From an uncultured Eubacteriales bacterium (GTDB lineage: Bacteria > Bacillota > Clostridia > Christensenellales > UBA1242), in the NCBI GenBank assembly GCA_948607205.1, contig CAPERS010000008.1, positions 14,876-46,508 of the forward strand: a DNA stretch of 31,633 nt, given 5' to 3'. Below are positions 16,345-24,207 of this stretch, piece by piece (positions within the stretch are counted from its first letter, which is position 1; every line of letters begins with the position of its first letter). Both the position numbers and the translations under genes were made by a program. The notes below the pieces were generated by a model that was given only the letters and a program-made list of their open reading frames with translations, was not told where the DNA came from and ran no database searches.

Positions 16345-16497
16345 TGTCAATGACACTTTCTGTCAAATAACAGGCTGTTCTTGATAAACAGTGCATAATG
16401 CACATAGCAGAGAAAATTGCAAAGATAAAATTCTTAAGTGTTGATAACACTTTCTGTCAAATAATTGCTGATTCTTTTAAAAGTGCATAATGCACAA
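16312..16497 (+). repeat. Imperfect tandem duplication of 92-94 bp covering the end of the lipoprotein gene
   Basis: Unit 1 (about 16312-16404) contains the last codons of the lipoprotein gene. Unit 2 (about 16405-16497) repeats the same order of landmarks: ATTGCAAAG at 16324 and 16416, ACACTTTCTGTCAAATAA at 16353 and 16447, and GTGCATAATGCAC at 16391 and 16483. The diverged middle parts keep a small hairpin (AGTGT...ACACT). The second unit is not translated as part of the protein. Confidence 0.85.
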
Positions 16498-16525
16498 AAG
16501 ACATGGCGTTAATCCATGTCTTTTT
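16496..16525 (+). terminator. Bidirectional terminator between the lipoprotein and GLUG-protein genes
   Basis: AAAAGACATGG (16496-16506) pairs with CCATGTCTTTT (16514-16524) around a 7-nt loop; the T and A runs serve both converging genes. Confidence 0.9.
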
Positions 16526-16535
16526 GTTTGAAATT

Positions 16536-18767
16536 TTAGATATAAAAATCTTTATAGTCAATTTCCTCGTCTTCCTCTTTCTTGTTTTTCATGCGTTTTG
16601 TCACGCCCTTTTTGCGAAGAAAGATTATCAGAAGAACAGCACCAACCGCCACCACAATGACAACTGGAATGGTTATATAAAGCCAAAGAAGATTCTGTGT
16701 TTCTGCCCCACCAAACTCTTTAACAAAAAGCGAAAGCGTGAACTCTTTATCATTTATGTTTTCATTTATGATTGCCATGTTGATTGACATCTCGTAGGTT
16801 ATAAACTCCTCGCCTTCATCAATATTTCTGATAATTGACGCCGTTGACGCCGAGCCATAATAGCCTTTTATAAAATTCTCAAACGCTTTTGTGTCAAGCC
16901 TATAGCCTTTGTTCAAAACCACTTTGAGCGCACATGTTCTTGCTGTGCTTGACACTCTGATAGCCTCACCAACATATTCAACACCTGAAAAATGAATTGA
17001 GTTTATGCCGGCAGTTGCACCAGTGTTGTTGAACTTGACAGAAATTGCGTTTTGGTCACTGAAATAGGCTTTTATTTGAAAATCTCTATCAAATGGTGCA
17101 ATTCCAAACTTGATTTCAAGGTTACTGCTGTTGAAGTCAAATTGTGTTTGGTCTGGACTTAATTCCCACTCATCATCTTCGTTAAGATAATAAAGTTCCC
17201 AATGTGAGAAATTGTAAATCCCCTTACCTTCTGCGACAATAGTGATTGGCGAAGAGTCATAGAACAGCGGTTGTTGCAATTTGTCAGTTGTTGTTTGACC
17301 ACTCTTTTCCCTTACTCCGCCTTGACTTGTGTCACTTACAGTTGCCTCACATCTAAACTCGGTTGATTTAAATTCGAATGAATAGATTCCGTCAGTTAAA
17401 TCTGATGAAATGATTGTGATGATATAGCCACTGAGTTTTCCTTGCTCATTTAATATTTCTTCTGACGTCCATCTTGTTGTGAGAGCGTTATTGAGTCTGA
17501 GATAAGATATTTCATAATATCCAGCAATTTCACTTTTTAATTTTAAGGTAATCTTAACTTCTTCGCCAAACTTAACAGTTGCATTTGCGTTTTCTGTTGT
17601 CGCATTTTCAAAAGTGACGTTTTCAAGAACATTACTAAAAATTGGTGAAATAGAGAAATTGAAGCTCTCAAACATTTGAAGATGTGGCTGTGATTCACGC
17701 ATAAAATATGTCAACGAAAAGTCCCAACCATTTGAAAGAGGATACCAATTTTCAGAATTGTCAAAAAAATCAGAGTCCATATATTCAACATTTTTAAGTT
17801 TTTCGCTTTCAATGTTTGTATATCCATTTTCGACTGCAATTGCTTTTTCAATGATTTTGTCGCTCCAATAAGCAAACTCAACATTTCCTCTTGCGACTGA
17901 ATTTGTGAGAGAGTTGATGCCCACTATTCCGCCCTTATTTGCCATGTCGCCTTTCAAGTTTCCAAGAAAAACACAATCTCTTATAGTCGCGCTTCTGCCA
18001 GAAATTTCGCCTGTGATTCCGCCCAAATAAAAGTTTTCATCGCCTTTTATATTCAAAATTTCAATATTTGCATATGAAACACTTTTTTCAATCTTGCCAG
18101 CGCTTTGTGAGCCTACTAAGCCACCCACATAATTTATGCTTGCAAAATTTGTTGATGACGAAATTTTGACTCCCTGATTTGCAACACAATTTGAAACTGT
18201 CAAACCTTCGCCTCTTCCAACCAAACCGCCAATATTAGCGCCACCATTAACTTCCATTATGTCACTATCAAGATTTGTTGTGAAGATGACGTCGCTTGCG
18301 ATATAGCAGTTTTCAATTTTAATATTATATCCGTTTCCAACAAGCGTTCCTATATTATATGAAAGGCTTGAGTTTGAAAGATTGAACCCAATTTTGCCGT
18401 CTATTTTAAGGTTTTTTATCACTGCATTTTCTGCATTTGAAAAAAGACCATAGTTATTTGTTTTTGATGAAATTTTCAAATTTGACAAAGTGTGGCCATT
18501 TCCATCAAACACGCCAGTGAACTTAAAAGATTTTGAAGAAACTTCATTCCAGCCAATAAGAGAACTTATGTCAATGTCTTCAACAAGAGTCAAAGTTTTT
18601 GAATAGTTTTCTTGAGCATTTAAAACTTCAACGAAGTTTTGAGAGTTTATTTCAATCGCATTTTCATCGCTTTCTGCCAAAGCCAAACTTGGCAAAAATC
18701 CAATGCTTAACAAGGCACTGGCAAAAATCATTATAAAAGCGAAAACAAACACTGAAAACTTTCTCAT
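16536..18767 (-). CDS. Surface protein with GLUG-type beta-helix repeats and C-terminal membrane anchor
   Basis: A 743-residue protein with a Sec signal peptide (about residues 1-31, cleavage near ALA-ES). Residues about 35-310 have the GLUG-type pattern: F-x-G-x-FDGNGHTLSNL, YGLFSNAENAVIKNL, then repeated [N/V/L]GG[L/I][V/T]G units (GGLVG twice, GGITG, GGIVG), expected to form a beta-helix. A beta-rich middle part (about 380-680) follows, then one transmembrane helix (about 692-718) and an acidic/basic cytoplasmic tail. The topology is therefore an extracellular domain anchored to the membrane. I do not see a sortase or SLH motif. It is probably adhesive or structural. It is monocistronic, with AGGAAA before ATG 18767. 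The same anchor plan recurs in the SH3-like gene at 20361. Confidence 0.8.
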   Translation of the reverse strand: MRKFSVFVFAFIMIFASALLSIGFLPSLALAESDENAIEINSQNFVEVLNAQENYSKTLTLVEDIDISSLIGWNEVSSKSFKFTGVFDGNGHTLSNLKISSKTNNYGLFSNAENAVIKNLKIDGKIGFNLSNSSLSYNIGTLVGNGYNIKIENCYIASDVIFTTNLDSDIMEVNGGANIGGLVGRGEGLTVSNCVANQGVKISSSTNFASINYVGGLVGSQSAGKIEKSVSYANIEILNIKGDENFYLGGITGEISGRSATIRDCVFLGNLKGDMANKGGIVGINSLTNSVARGNVEFAYWSDKIIEKAIAVENGYTNIESEKLKNVEYMDSDFFDNSENWYPLSNGWDFSLTYFMRESQPHLQMFESFNFSISPIFSNVLENVTFENATTENANATVKFGEEVKITLKLKSEIAGYYEISYLRLNNALTTRWTSEEILNEQGKLSGYIITIISSDLTDGIYSFEFKSTEFRCEATVSDTSQGGVREKSGQTTTDKLQQPLFYDSSPITIVAEGKGIYNFSHWELYYLNEDDEWELSPDQTQFDFNSSNLEIKFGIAPFDRDFQIKAYFSDQNAISVKFNNTGATAGINSIHFSGVEYVGEAIRVSSTARTCALKVVLNKGYRLDTKAFENFIKGYYGSASTASIIRNIDEGEEFITYEMSINMAIINENINDKEFTLSLFVKEFGGAETQNLLWLYITIPVVIVVAVGAVLLIIFLRKKGVTKRMKNKKEEDEEIDYKDFYI

Positions 18768-18825
18768 AATTTTTTCCTATATACAATTTATCATATATTG
18801 ATTATTTTTCCAAATAAAATACAAA

Positions 18826-20268
18826 TTATTTTAAACTTCGCCATTTATTTTTTTTATTTCTAAGCAAATTCTCCTTATCTTTTTGCACCAAAGATTTTTT
18901 ATTTCCAAAACTGCCTATTGCCGAGGTGGAAGGCAGTGACATCAGATAATATCGCATTTCGTCAAGGCAATGGTCATCGGTCTTGACAGGTCTGTCACCC
19001 TCTCCCCAAGAATAAGCCTTAATTTCTCTTATAAGATTGACACAATTTTTGAATATAAAAAGGTGCGCTTTTCCCTCTGCGTCTTTCAGATATCTTTTCA
19101 CAACACTTATTCCGCTGAACAAATCTTTATTGACCTTTGGATTTGCAAGAATTCCATTTTCATAGAATAATTCCACCACATTTTTGCGACTTGCAAGTGT
19201 GCGCTGACTGGCGGCGCTGTCAATAAGGGCTGAAAGCATGCCGTTATTTGAATAATGCCAATTAAGCCTTGCCGACTTTTCTTTGATTTTGCCTGCGTGA
19301 TAGTCAACATCTCTGCCCTTTTCAAAATGCTCTTCAATCACATAGATATTGCCGTCAAAGTCTTGAGCATACCAATGTGCAGACAGCGGATTGTTAAGAC
19401 CGGGGTCAATTGAAATGTTGTCAAACCATTCAAGAGGAACTGTGAACGGCTCAATCACATGCACCGACTCATCGAACTCGCCATAGACCATTCCACCGCT
19501 CTGCATAAACTTTCCGTATCGTCTGCTATCGAGTTCCTCTTCGCTCATAACTTGCGTAAGCATTTTAAGTTCGTTTTTGTTTAAGTATGGATTGTCTGCC
19601 CATTCCATTTGAGTATACCAAACCTCGTCATCGCCATTTTCATTGAGATAGATTTGATTGTAAACCCAAGTCAAGCCTTTAAGCGGTGTCATTGTTCCAA
19701 AAACTATTCCGCATTTATCAAGCACTCGCATGCGACACTCTTGATATATGTCATAAGGCGGTTCTTCATCAAACCAAACAAAGTCGAGTGACGAGCCTTG
19801 AAATTTTTCTCTGCCTTGGTCACAACTTTTGAAACCTATCTTAGATAGAGTTCCAAAAACATTGCGGACAAGGATGAAATCAATTATACCATTTTCAGCG
19901 CTGTCACTTCGTCCGCTTGACATGACAATTTTTTCAATATAGTCACTTCGCAAATAATGTAAAATTTTGGCTTGAGCAACATCACGCTGAACTTGCTTTG
20001 AAAGGCTCACAACCCAGCCAGTGACCTTTTTGTTTTCTTTATAAGGATGAATTCCTCGTGCCAGCCACACAGTTTCAACTGCTCCGCATTCAGTCTTTCC
20101 ACTTCGATTGCCACCAAAAACCCACCTATTTTTCTTGTCGCACTGATGAAAAAGCATTTGCTTTTTGTGAACAAGTTTGCCACTATTATATTTTGCCAAG
20201 TTGTCTTGCTCTTTGCGCCGTGAAATTTCCATTTCAACTTGGTGCAATTTGATTTTTAAATCATTCAT
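18826..20268 (-). CDS. Phage-type terminase large subunit (TerL), apparently intact
   Basis: A 480-residue DNA-packaging motor with an ATPase-nuclease layout. The N-terminal ATPase has Walker A GGNRSGKT (52-59), Walker B VWFDEE (164-169) and the coupling motif GTMTP (191-195). The C-terminal RNase-H-like nuclease has acidic residues at D288 (SIDPGLNNP), D350 (LIDSAAS) and D431/D432/D436 (TDDHCLDEMRYYL). All key residues are present, so nothing marks it as a pseudogene. Start 20268 is preferred: AAAGGAG stands 6 nt before it, whereas the TTG at 20286 lies upstream of that site. No portal, capsid, tail or integrase gene is nearby. The neighbours are an SH3-like envelope protein and a regulator-like gene. 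It could be a prophage remnant, a satellite part or a domesticated terminase. Confidence 0.88.
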   Translation of the reverse strand: MNDLKIKLHQVEMEISRRKEQDNLAKYNSGKLVHKKQMLFHQCDKKNRWVFGGNRSGKTECGAVETVWLARGIHPYKENKKVTGWVVSLSKQVQRDVAQAKILHYLRSDYIEKIVMSSGRSDSAENGIIDFILVRNVFGTLSKIGFKSCDQGREKFQGSSLDFVWFDEEPPYDIYQECRMRVLDKCGIVFGTMTPLKGLTWVYNQIYLNENGDDEVWYTQMEWADNPYLNKNELKMLTQVMSEEELDSRRYGKFMQSGGMVYGEFDESVHVIEPFTVPLEWFDNISIDPGLNNPLSAHWYAQDFDGNIYVIEEHFEKGRDVDYHAGKIKEKSARLNWHYSNNGMLSALIDSAASQRTLASRKNVVELFYENGILANPKVNKDLFSGISVVKRYLKDAEGKAHLFIFKNCVNLIREIKAYSWGEGDRPVKTDDHCLDEMRYYLMSLPSTSAIGSFGNKKSLVQKDKENLLRNKKNKWRSLK

Positions 20269-20287
20269 CACATTCTCCTTTGTCAAA

Positions 20288-20316
20288 AATATCTTAAAAA
20301 GTCATTTTTTTGACAA
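20288..20316 (-). promoter_or_regulatory. Putative promoter of the terminase gene
   Basis: Minus strand: -35 TTGTCA (20311-20316), 17-nt spacer, -10 GATATT (20288-20293). Its -35 overlaps the -35 of the divergent promoter for the SH3-like gene, so the two may exclude each other. TTGTCAAAAA (20280-20289) and TTTTTGACAA (20307-20316) form an inverted repeat across it. Confidence 0.45.
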
Positions 20317-20338
20317 AATTTTGTTTTAAAAATAATAT
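20310..20338 (+). promoter_or_regulatory. Promoter of the SH3-like protein gene
   Basis: Plus strand: perfect -35 TTGACA (20310-20315), 17-nt spacer, -10 TAATAT (20333-20338). The predicted leader to ATG 20361 is only about 15 nt and has no clear ribosome binding site. Confidence 0.75.
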
Positions 20339-20360
20339 TTTCCTGCTTTAAAATGAAATC

Positions 20361-21188
20361 ATGAAAAAGATTATGATTATTTTAAATTTAGTTTTTGCTT
20401 TGACGGCCATTTCATCTATCGTCCGCACGCCAAACATCTCTTATGCTGAAAATGCTCAGACAAAACCTGAGTATTATGCAAAAGTGACAAGCGACGACGT
20501 CAATCTTTATGCCTCGCCATCATCGCTGTCACCGAACGCGTTGTTTGAAATCCCAAAAAGTTATTTTCTGATAATCATGGCAGAAAAGGAAGATTTCTAT
20601 TACGCTCGATATAACGACGTTTATGGCTATGTCAAAAAAAATCAGGTTTCTGTCATGGACGGAACGCCAGAGAACCCTTTTTATATTCAATCTTTCCGAG
20701 TGTTTTCTTTGGGAGGGCTTCCACTCTATTCAAAACCAAGCGCTGAAAATGGAAGTCTGGTGGCGGAAGTGCCATATCTTGCTGAAAACCTTTTATACTA
20801 TGGAAAGATGAGCGGACAAACACTTGTTCCTGATAAAAGTTCGACATGGTATTTTTGCAAATACACAGTTGACGATAATTTCTATCAAGGCTATCTTTAC
20901 TCAATTTTTTGCGATAAGATTGAAGAAGATATTCCTCTCAATAATGAAACCTTTCCTATCATCACGACTCCACTTTTCCCGACTGATATAGAAGACGGAC
21001 TTTCTGGTCTGTCTAACACTGCAAAGGTGCTTATTGTTGTTGGCGTCAGCGTGCCATGTGCAATCATTCTTTATCTGCTTATTCGCCCAACACTGTCACG
21101 AGCAACCCTTTCAAAAGAAAAGAAAACGCCTTTCAAAAGAAAAAGAAAAGCTGACTATTTTGAGTTTGACGAAAGTGACCTTGGCTGA
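20361..21188 (+). CDS. Membrane-anchored extracellular protein with SH3-like domains
   Basis: A 275-residue protein with a signal peptide (about residues 1-28, cleavage near SYA-EN). Two SH3b-like segments follow: residues about 38-98 (KVTSDDVNLYASPSS ... YARYNDVYGYVKKNQV) and about 112-190 (VFSLGGLPLYSKPSA ... WYFCKYTVDDNFYQGYLYSIF). One transmembrane helix (about 223-243) and a basic cytoplasmic tail ending in an acidic patch complete it. Such bacterial SH3 modules usually bind cell-wall peptides or polysaccharide. It lies between the terminase and the regulator-like gene but on the opposite strand. The protein family is not one I can name more exactly. Confidence 0.7.
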   Translation: MKKIMIILNLVFALTAISSIVRTPNISYAENAQTKPEYYAKVTSDDVNLYASPSSLSPNALFEIPKSYFLIIMAEKEDFYYARYNDVYGYVKKNQVSVMDGTPENPFYIQSFRVFSLGGLPLYSKPSAENGSLVAEVPYLAENLLYYGKMSGQTLVPDKSSTWYFCKYTVDDNFYQGYLYSIFCDKIEEDIPLNNETFPIITTPLFPTDIEDGLSGLSNTAKVLIVVGVSVPCAIILYLLIRPTLSRATLSKEKKTPFKRKRKADYFEFDESDLG

Positions 21189-21191
21189 AAT

Positions 21192-21692
21192 TTAAGATGC
21201 AATTTCAGAACAATCTTCGCTCTCCTGCATTAAAAATTTTCTATATATTTGATTTATCCATTTCTCAGTTGAAATATACTGAGATAATTTTTTATCATCA
21301 TAGCCCATGACACTTAGATAAGACAAAAATTCATTTTCAGCACTGACCAGCCTTCTGAAATATGTTCGCATGGACAGATTATGGCGCTGGGCAATCTCTT
21401 GAGCTTTGTCATTGTCCATATACTTTTCAATCAAAATTTCTGCGTGCTTTGCGTCGCATTGTTTAAGCACTGAATCGACAATAAATTTCAGGTTTATAAG
21501 CCTTATTTTTCTGTCAGTCAGTTCAATGATTTTGTCTGCCACATAAGACGTGTTGTTTATTGAAAAATATGAACTGCCCATATAAAAAGAATTTATTGCA
21601 CGCTTGTCAACCAGTTTGTCAATTGCCTCCGTCATCTTTTCCAAATTGTTATATGCTGTTAATATGGTCTTGCACCAAATGTTGTTTGTCAT
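21192..21692 (-). CDS. Small helical regulator-like protein with a sigma-region-4-type helix-turn-helix
   Basis: A 166-residue, mostly helical protein. Residues about 90-125 (AEILIEKYMDNDKAQEIAQRHNLSMRTYFRRL) fit a sigma-70 region 4-like helix-turn-helix, with an AKHAEILIEKY lead-in typical of ArpU/RinA-type phage late-gene regulators and related proteins. Start 21692 is preferred over the TTG at 21713, because GGAGGAGG (21697-21704) stands just before it. It has a near-consensus promoter. In phages, regulators of this kind lie just upstream of terminase genes; here the terminase is the next gene on the same strand, with the SH3-like gene interposed on the other strand. The call as regulator is inference from the motif. 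Confidence 0.55.
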   Translation of the reverse strand: MTNNIWCKTILTAYNNLEKMTEAIDKLVDKRAINSFYMGSSYFSINNTSYVADKIIELTDRKIRLINLKFIVDSVLKQCDAKHAEILIEKYMDNDKAQEIAQRHNLSMRTYFRRLVSAENEFLSYLSVMGYDDKKLSQYISTEKWINQIYRKFLMQESEDCSEIAS

Positions 21693-21715
21693 GTTTCCTC
21701 CTCCGTTTAACAAAA

Positions 21716-21744
21716 ATTATAAATTTAATAATTTTTATAGTCAA
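21716..21744 (-). promoter_or_regulatory. Promoter of the regulator-like gene
   Basis: Minus strand: -35 TTGACT (21739-21744), 17-nt spacer, perfect -10 TATAAT (21716-21721), directly upstream of the GGAGGAGG site. Confidence 0.8.
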
Positions 21745-21972
21745 TGTTTACTGCCATAAATTTAGAACATTTTGTAAAATAGTTGAGGTATTTTTTGCTT
21801 TTGACTAAACTTTGCCGTCAAAATCAACTTAAATTTCTCTATTTTTAAACAAAAAAAAACATTTTCCAACGCGCAAATTTAAGATAAAAAAGAAATATTT
21901 GATTTTTTTTGGATTTTTATGTAATTTAAATTTTTGTATCTTCAAAAAAAATATTTAATCTTATAAATTTGC
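21745..21972. other. AT-rich gene-free stretch
   Basis: Between the promoter of the regulator-like gene and the tRNA-Leu promoter lie about 230 bp dominated by A and T runs. I see no open frame with a start signal, no convincing hairpin and no RNA gene. The ATTTAAGAT-like and ATCTTATAAAT-like segments are loosely complementary but too AT-rich to mean much. Confidence 0.6.
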
Positions 21973-22001
21973 TTGAAAAAAAATTTAAATTGTGTTAGAA
22001 T
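21973..22001 (+). promoter_or_regulatory. Promoter of tRNA-Leu(CAA)
   Basis: Plus strand: -35 TTGAAA (21973-21978), 17-nt spacer, -10 TAGAAT (21996-22001), about 38 nt before the tRNA. Confidence 0.7.
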
Positions 22002-22039
22002 GATATCGTTGAATTTTGCATGTTCAACAAATCACATAT

Positions 22040-22125
22040 GCCGAAGTGGCGGAATGGCAGACGCAGCAGACTCAAAATCTGCCGAGGGCAACTTCATGCG
22101 GGTTCGACTCCCGCCTTCGGCACCA
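22040..22125 (+). tRNA. tRNA-Leu (anticodon CAA)
   Basis: An 86-nt class II tRNA. The acceptor GCCGAAG pairs with CTTCGGC. The anticodon stem GCAGA/TCTGC encloses loop CTCAAAA (anticodon CAA). It has a long variable arm and the T-arm sequence GGGTTCGACTCCC. The discriminator is A and CCA is encoded. Confidence 0.97.
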
Positions 22126-22168
22126 CAAGCCTTGCGCTTGGCGATATATTTAAAATTAAATTGTAAAA

Positions 22169-22196
22169 GAGAGAAAATAAAAGTCTCTCATTTTTT
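22169..22196 (+). terminator. Probable terminator after tRNA-Leu
   Basis: GAGAGA (22169-22174) pairs with TCTCTC (22184-22189), 9-nt loop, followed by A and six T. A modest stem, but in the right place. Confidence 0.6.
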
Positions 22197-22207
22197 CTCT
22201 AAACCTA

Positions 22208-22236
22208 TTGAATTACTAAAAAATCTATGATATAAT
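22208..22236 (+). promoter_or_regulatory. Promoter of the unrecognised gene at 22254
   Basis: -35 TTGAAT (22208-22213), 17-nt spacer, -10 TATAAT (22231-22236) with an extended TG-n; the leader contains AGGAG before ATG 22254. Confidence 0.75.
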
Positions 22237-22253
22237 CATCATAGGAGAATGTT

Positions 22254-23021
22254 ATGAGTCAATTTATGACCTTTGAAGAAGTTGACAAACTTTTGAAAGA
22301 CGAACAAGAAAGGACAATCCCACCAACGCGAACAGATATACCACGAGATTACATCCGTATCAGAGAATGTTTGCGCATTTTTTATAAACCAAAATCAAAA
22401 TTAAGCCAAAAGCGTAAAGCCTTGAAAGAACTGCAATCGTTGCCATCTGTTGAAAGTTTTGTTAAAAACAAAGATAACTCGATTGAGTTGACAGTCGGTG
22501 GCGTTCACGGAAAGATTAAGCCGCTTTTAAAAGTTTATCCTTCTCTTAAAAATTATGTAGAGCCAGCACAATGTTATAAAAACGCAACTTGGACTGGTTA
22601 TCATATGTTTAAGCGCAGCATTTTTGGAGATACAGTTTGCGGAATGAAAACATTAAATTATGGTGGCAGAACGGGAATATTGCCAAACATCCACTGCATG
22701 TTTCGTCTTAACTATAACTATTTAGACAATGCGACCTATTCAATCATTCCTGTGGATTTATATAATGAAATTTTCTCATATAAAGAGATGACAGCAATTC
22801 CAAACAACCTTGTTTATCAAGATAAAAACATATATTTGGATTACTGCATTAAACAGCTTTCAAAGAATATAAACCCAGCCCATTATCTTCTTGCCCGAGA
22901 TGAATATATGGAACGTGTGCTATACTGCAAAAATCATCCCCTTGCTGAAGAACAAAAATATGACGAAGTGCGCGACATCCCATATCAGAGAGAACAAGAA
23001 AACTGTGAGGATTTAGTTTAA
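22254..23021 (+). CDS. Unrecognised cytoplasmic protein, 255 residues
   Basis: A clear gene: near-consensus promoter, AGGAG ribosome binding site, ATG start and strong terminator. The protein has no signal peptide or membrane helix. The first 85 residues are charged and helical (KPKSKLSQKRKALKELQ). The middle is richer in aromatic residues, Cys and Gly (PAQCYKNATWTGYHMFKRS, KTLNYGGRTG, NIHCMFRLNYNY). The C-terminus is acidic. A tract of Asn/Tyr/Cys suggests a folded core, but I see no known catalytic motif. It is monocistronic between tRNA-Leu and the DegV gene; the context gives no function. Confidence 0.8.
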   Translation: MSQFMTFEEVDKLLKDEQERTIPPTRTDIPRDYIRIRECLRIFYKPKSKLSQKRKALKELQSLPSVESFVKNKDNSIELTVGGVHGKIKPLLKVYPSLKNYVEPAQCYKNATWTGYHMFKRSIFGDTVCGMKTLNYGGRTGILPNIHCMFRLNYNYLDNATYSIIPVDLYNEIFSYKEMTAIPNNLVYQDKNIYLDYCIKQLSKNINPAHYLLARDEYMERVLYCKNHPLAEEQKYDEVRDIPYQREQENCEDLV

Positions 23022-23030
23022 TAAAAAATA

Positions 23031-23063
23031 AAAATCAGTTCAAATCGAACTGATTTTATTTTT
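23031..23063 (+). terminator. Intrinsic terminator of the unrecognised gene
   Basis: AAAATCAGTTC (23031-23041) pairs with GAACTGATTTT (23047-23057), 5-nt loop, followed by ATTTTT. Confidence 0.9.
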
Positions 23064-23183
23064 CTTGAATTTATGTTGTTTTATTCTATTAAAAATTTGA
23101 TTTAATTCAAAAAAAACATTTTTATTACAATCAAGCAAAGTGTCGAAAAAGTGAAAACTTTTCAAACTTAATTGTATTTCATT

Positions 23184-23211
23184 TTGAAATCATATTTATA
23201 TATGTTAAAAT
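23184..23211 (+). promoter_or_regulatory. Promoter of the DegV gene
   Basis: -35 TTGAAA (23184-23189), 16-nt spacer, -10 TAAAAT (23206-23211) with extended TG-n. Confidence 0.65.
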
Positions 23212-23238
23212 GAAATTGATAAAATTTGGAGGTTGATT

Positions 23239-24072
23239 ATGAAATTTAAAATTGTTGCTGACGCTTCTTGCGATATCCCAGAACAGTATAAAGATAAGTT
23301 TGATATCACAATCATTCCAATTGAAGTCAATTTTGGTGAAGAACGATATCCAGAAGGTCTTGACAACCGCACTTTCTATGACAAACTGGAAAGCACTGGA
23401 ATCATTCCAAAGACTGCAATGCCGAACGCTTACAAGTTTGAGAACTTCTATAAGGACTATGCAGACAAAGATGATGTCTTTGTCATCACAATCGTCATTT
23501 CAATGGAGATGTCCACAACCAAAGTTCAAGCGCAAATGGCAGCCGATAGCCTCGGCATGAAAAATGTTTTTATTGAAGAAAGTGCATGCACAACCGTTGC
23601 GCAAGGCGCGATAATAATTGAGCTTTGCAAGTTTATTGAAAAATGTCAAGATATCGAAAAAATCAAAGAAGAATTTTATCGTCTGCGCAGTAAAATTAAG
23701 TTATGCGCTGTTATCAACGACCTTAAATATCTCAAAGCGAGTGGACGACTATCCTCTGCTGGCGCTGTGATTGATTCAATGCTCAATGTTAAGCCTATTG
23801 TTTCAATCGTTGACGGCAAAGTTGTCAACATTGCAAAGTGCATGGGAACACCAAAAGCGGACGCATTTCTTTATAACTCAATCAAGAACATGGACACATC
23901 ACACGCATTATATTTTGCACACAGTGACAACCTGCCTGCTGTCAATCGCATGATTGAGAAATACAAAGATAAATTTGACCCAAATCAAGAGATTGTGATT
24001 GGAGAAATCGGATGCGTTGTTGGCTCACATGTGGGCAATGGCTGTTATGCAATCGGCTATTTTGAGAGCTGA
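23239..24072 (+). CDS. DegV-family fatty-acid-binding protein
   Basis: A 277-residue protein that starts KFKIVADASCDIPEQY, the typical DegV N-terminus, with IIPIEVNFGEE, then KTAMPN, VITIVISMEMSTTKVQA, and the C-terminal domain signature LKYLKASGRLSSAGAVIDSMLNVKPIVSIVDGKV. DegV proteins bind a single fatty acid; in the FakAB system they present it to the kinase FakA for incorporation into phospholipid. No fakA homologue is nearby. The start at 23239 follows GGAGG by 6 nt, whereas the TTG at 23233 lies too close to it. It has its own promoter and a bidirectional terminator. Confidence 0.93.
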   Translation: MKFKIVADASCDIPEQYKDKFDITIIPIEVNFGEERYPEGLDNRTFYDKLESTGIIPKTAMPNAYKFENFYKDYADKDDVFVITIVISMEMSTTKVQAQMAADSLGMKNVFIEESACTTVAQGAIIIELCKFIEKCQDIEKIKEEFYRLRSKIKLCAVINDLKYLKASGRLSSAGAVIDSMLNVKPIVSIVDGKVVNIAKCMGTPKADAFLYNSIKNMDTSHALYFAHSDNLPAVNRMIEKYKDKFDPNQEIVIGEIGCVVGSHVGNGCYAIGYFES

Positions 24073-24135
24073 TAGCGCTTTTTCTATATTACAATAAGAA
24101 AACACTCACTTTATTCGTGTTATTCTTGCGTCTCT

Positions 24136-24170
24136 AAAAAAAAGCACTTAGAAATTCTAAGTGCTTTTTT
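24136..24170 (+). terminator. Bidirectional terminator between the DegV gene and the SPFH/NfeD operon
   Basis: AGCACTTAGA (24143-24152) pairs with TCTAAGTGCT (24156-24165), flanked by A and T tracts; it serves both converging units. Confidence 0.92.
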
Positions 24171-24207
24171 GTGGTTAAGTTTCTTATAAAATAACTTTTT
24201 TTAACAA

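Noticed and set aside
21973..22230. Plus-strand frame covering tRNA-Leu(CAA)
   Set aside because: It is read through the tRNA and its promoter; no start signal.
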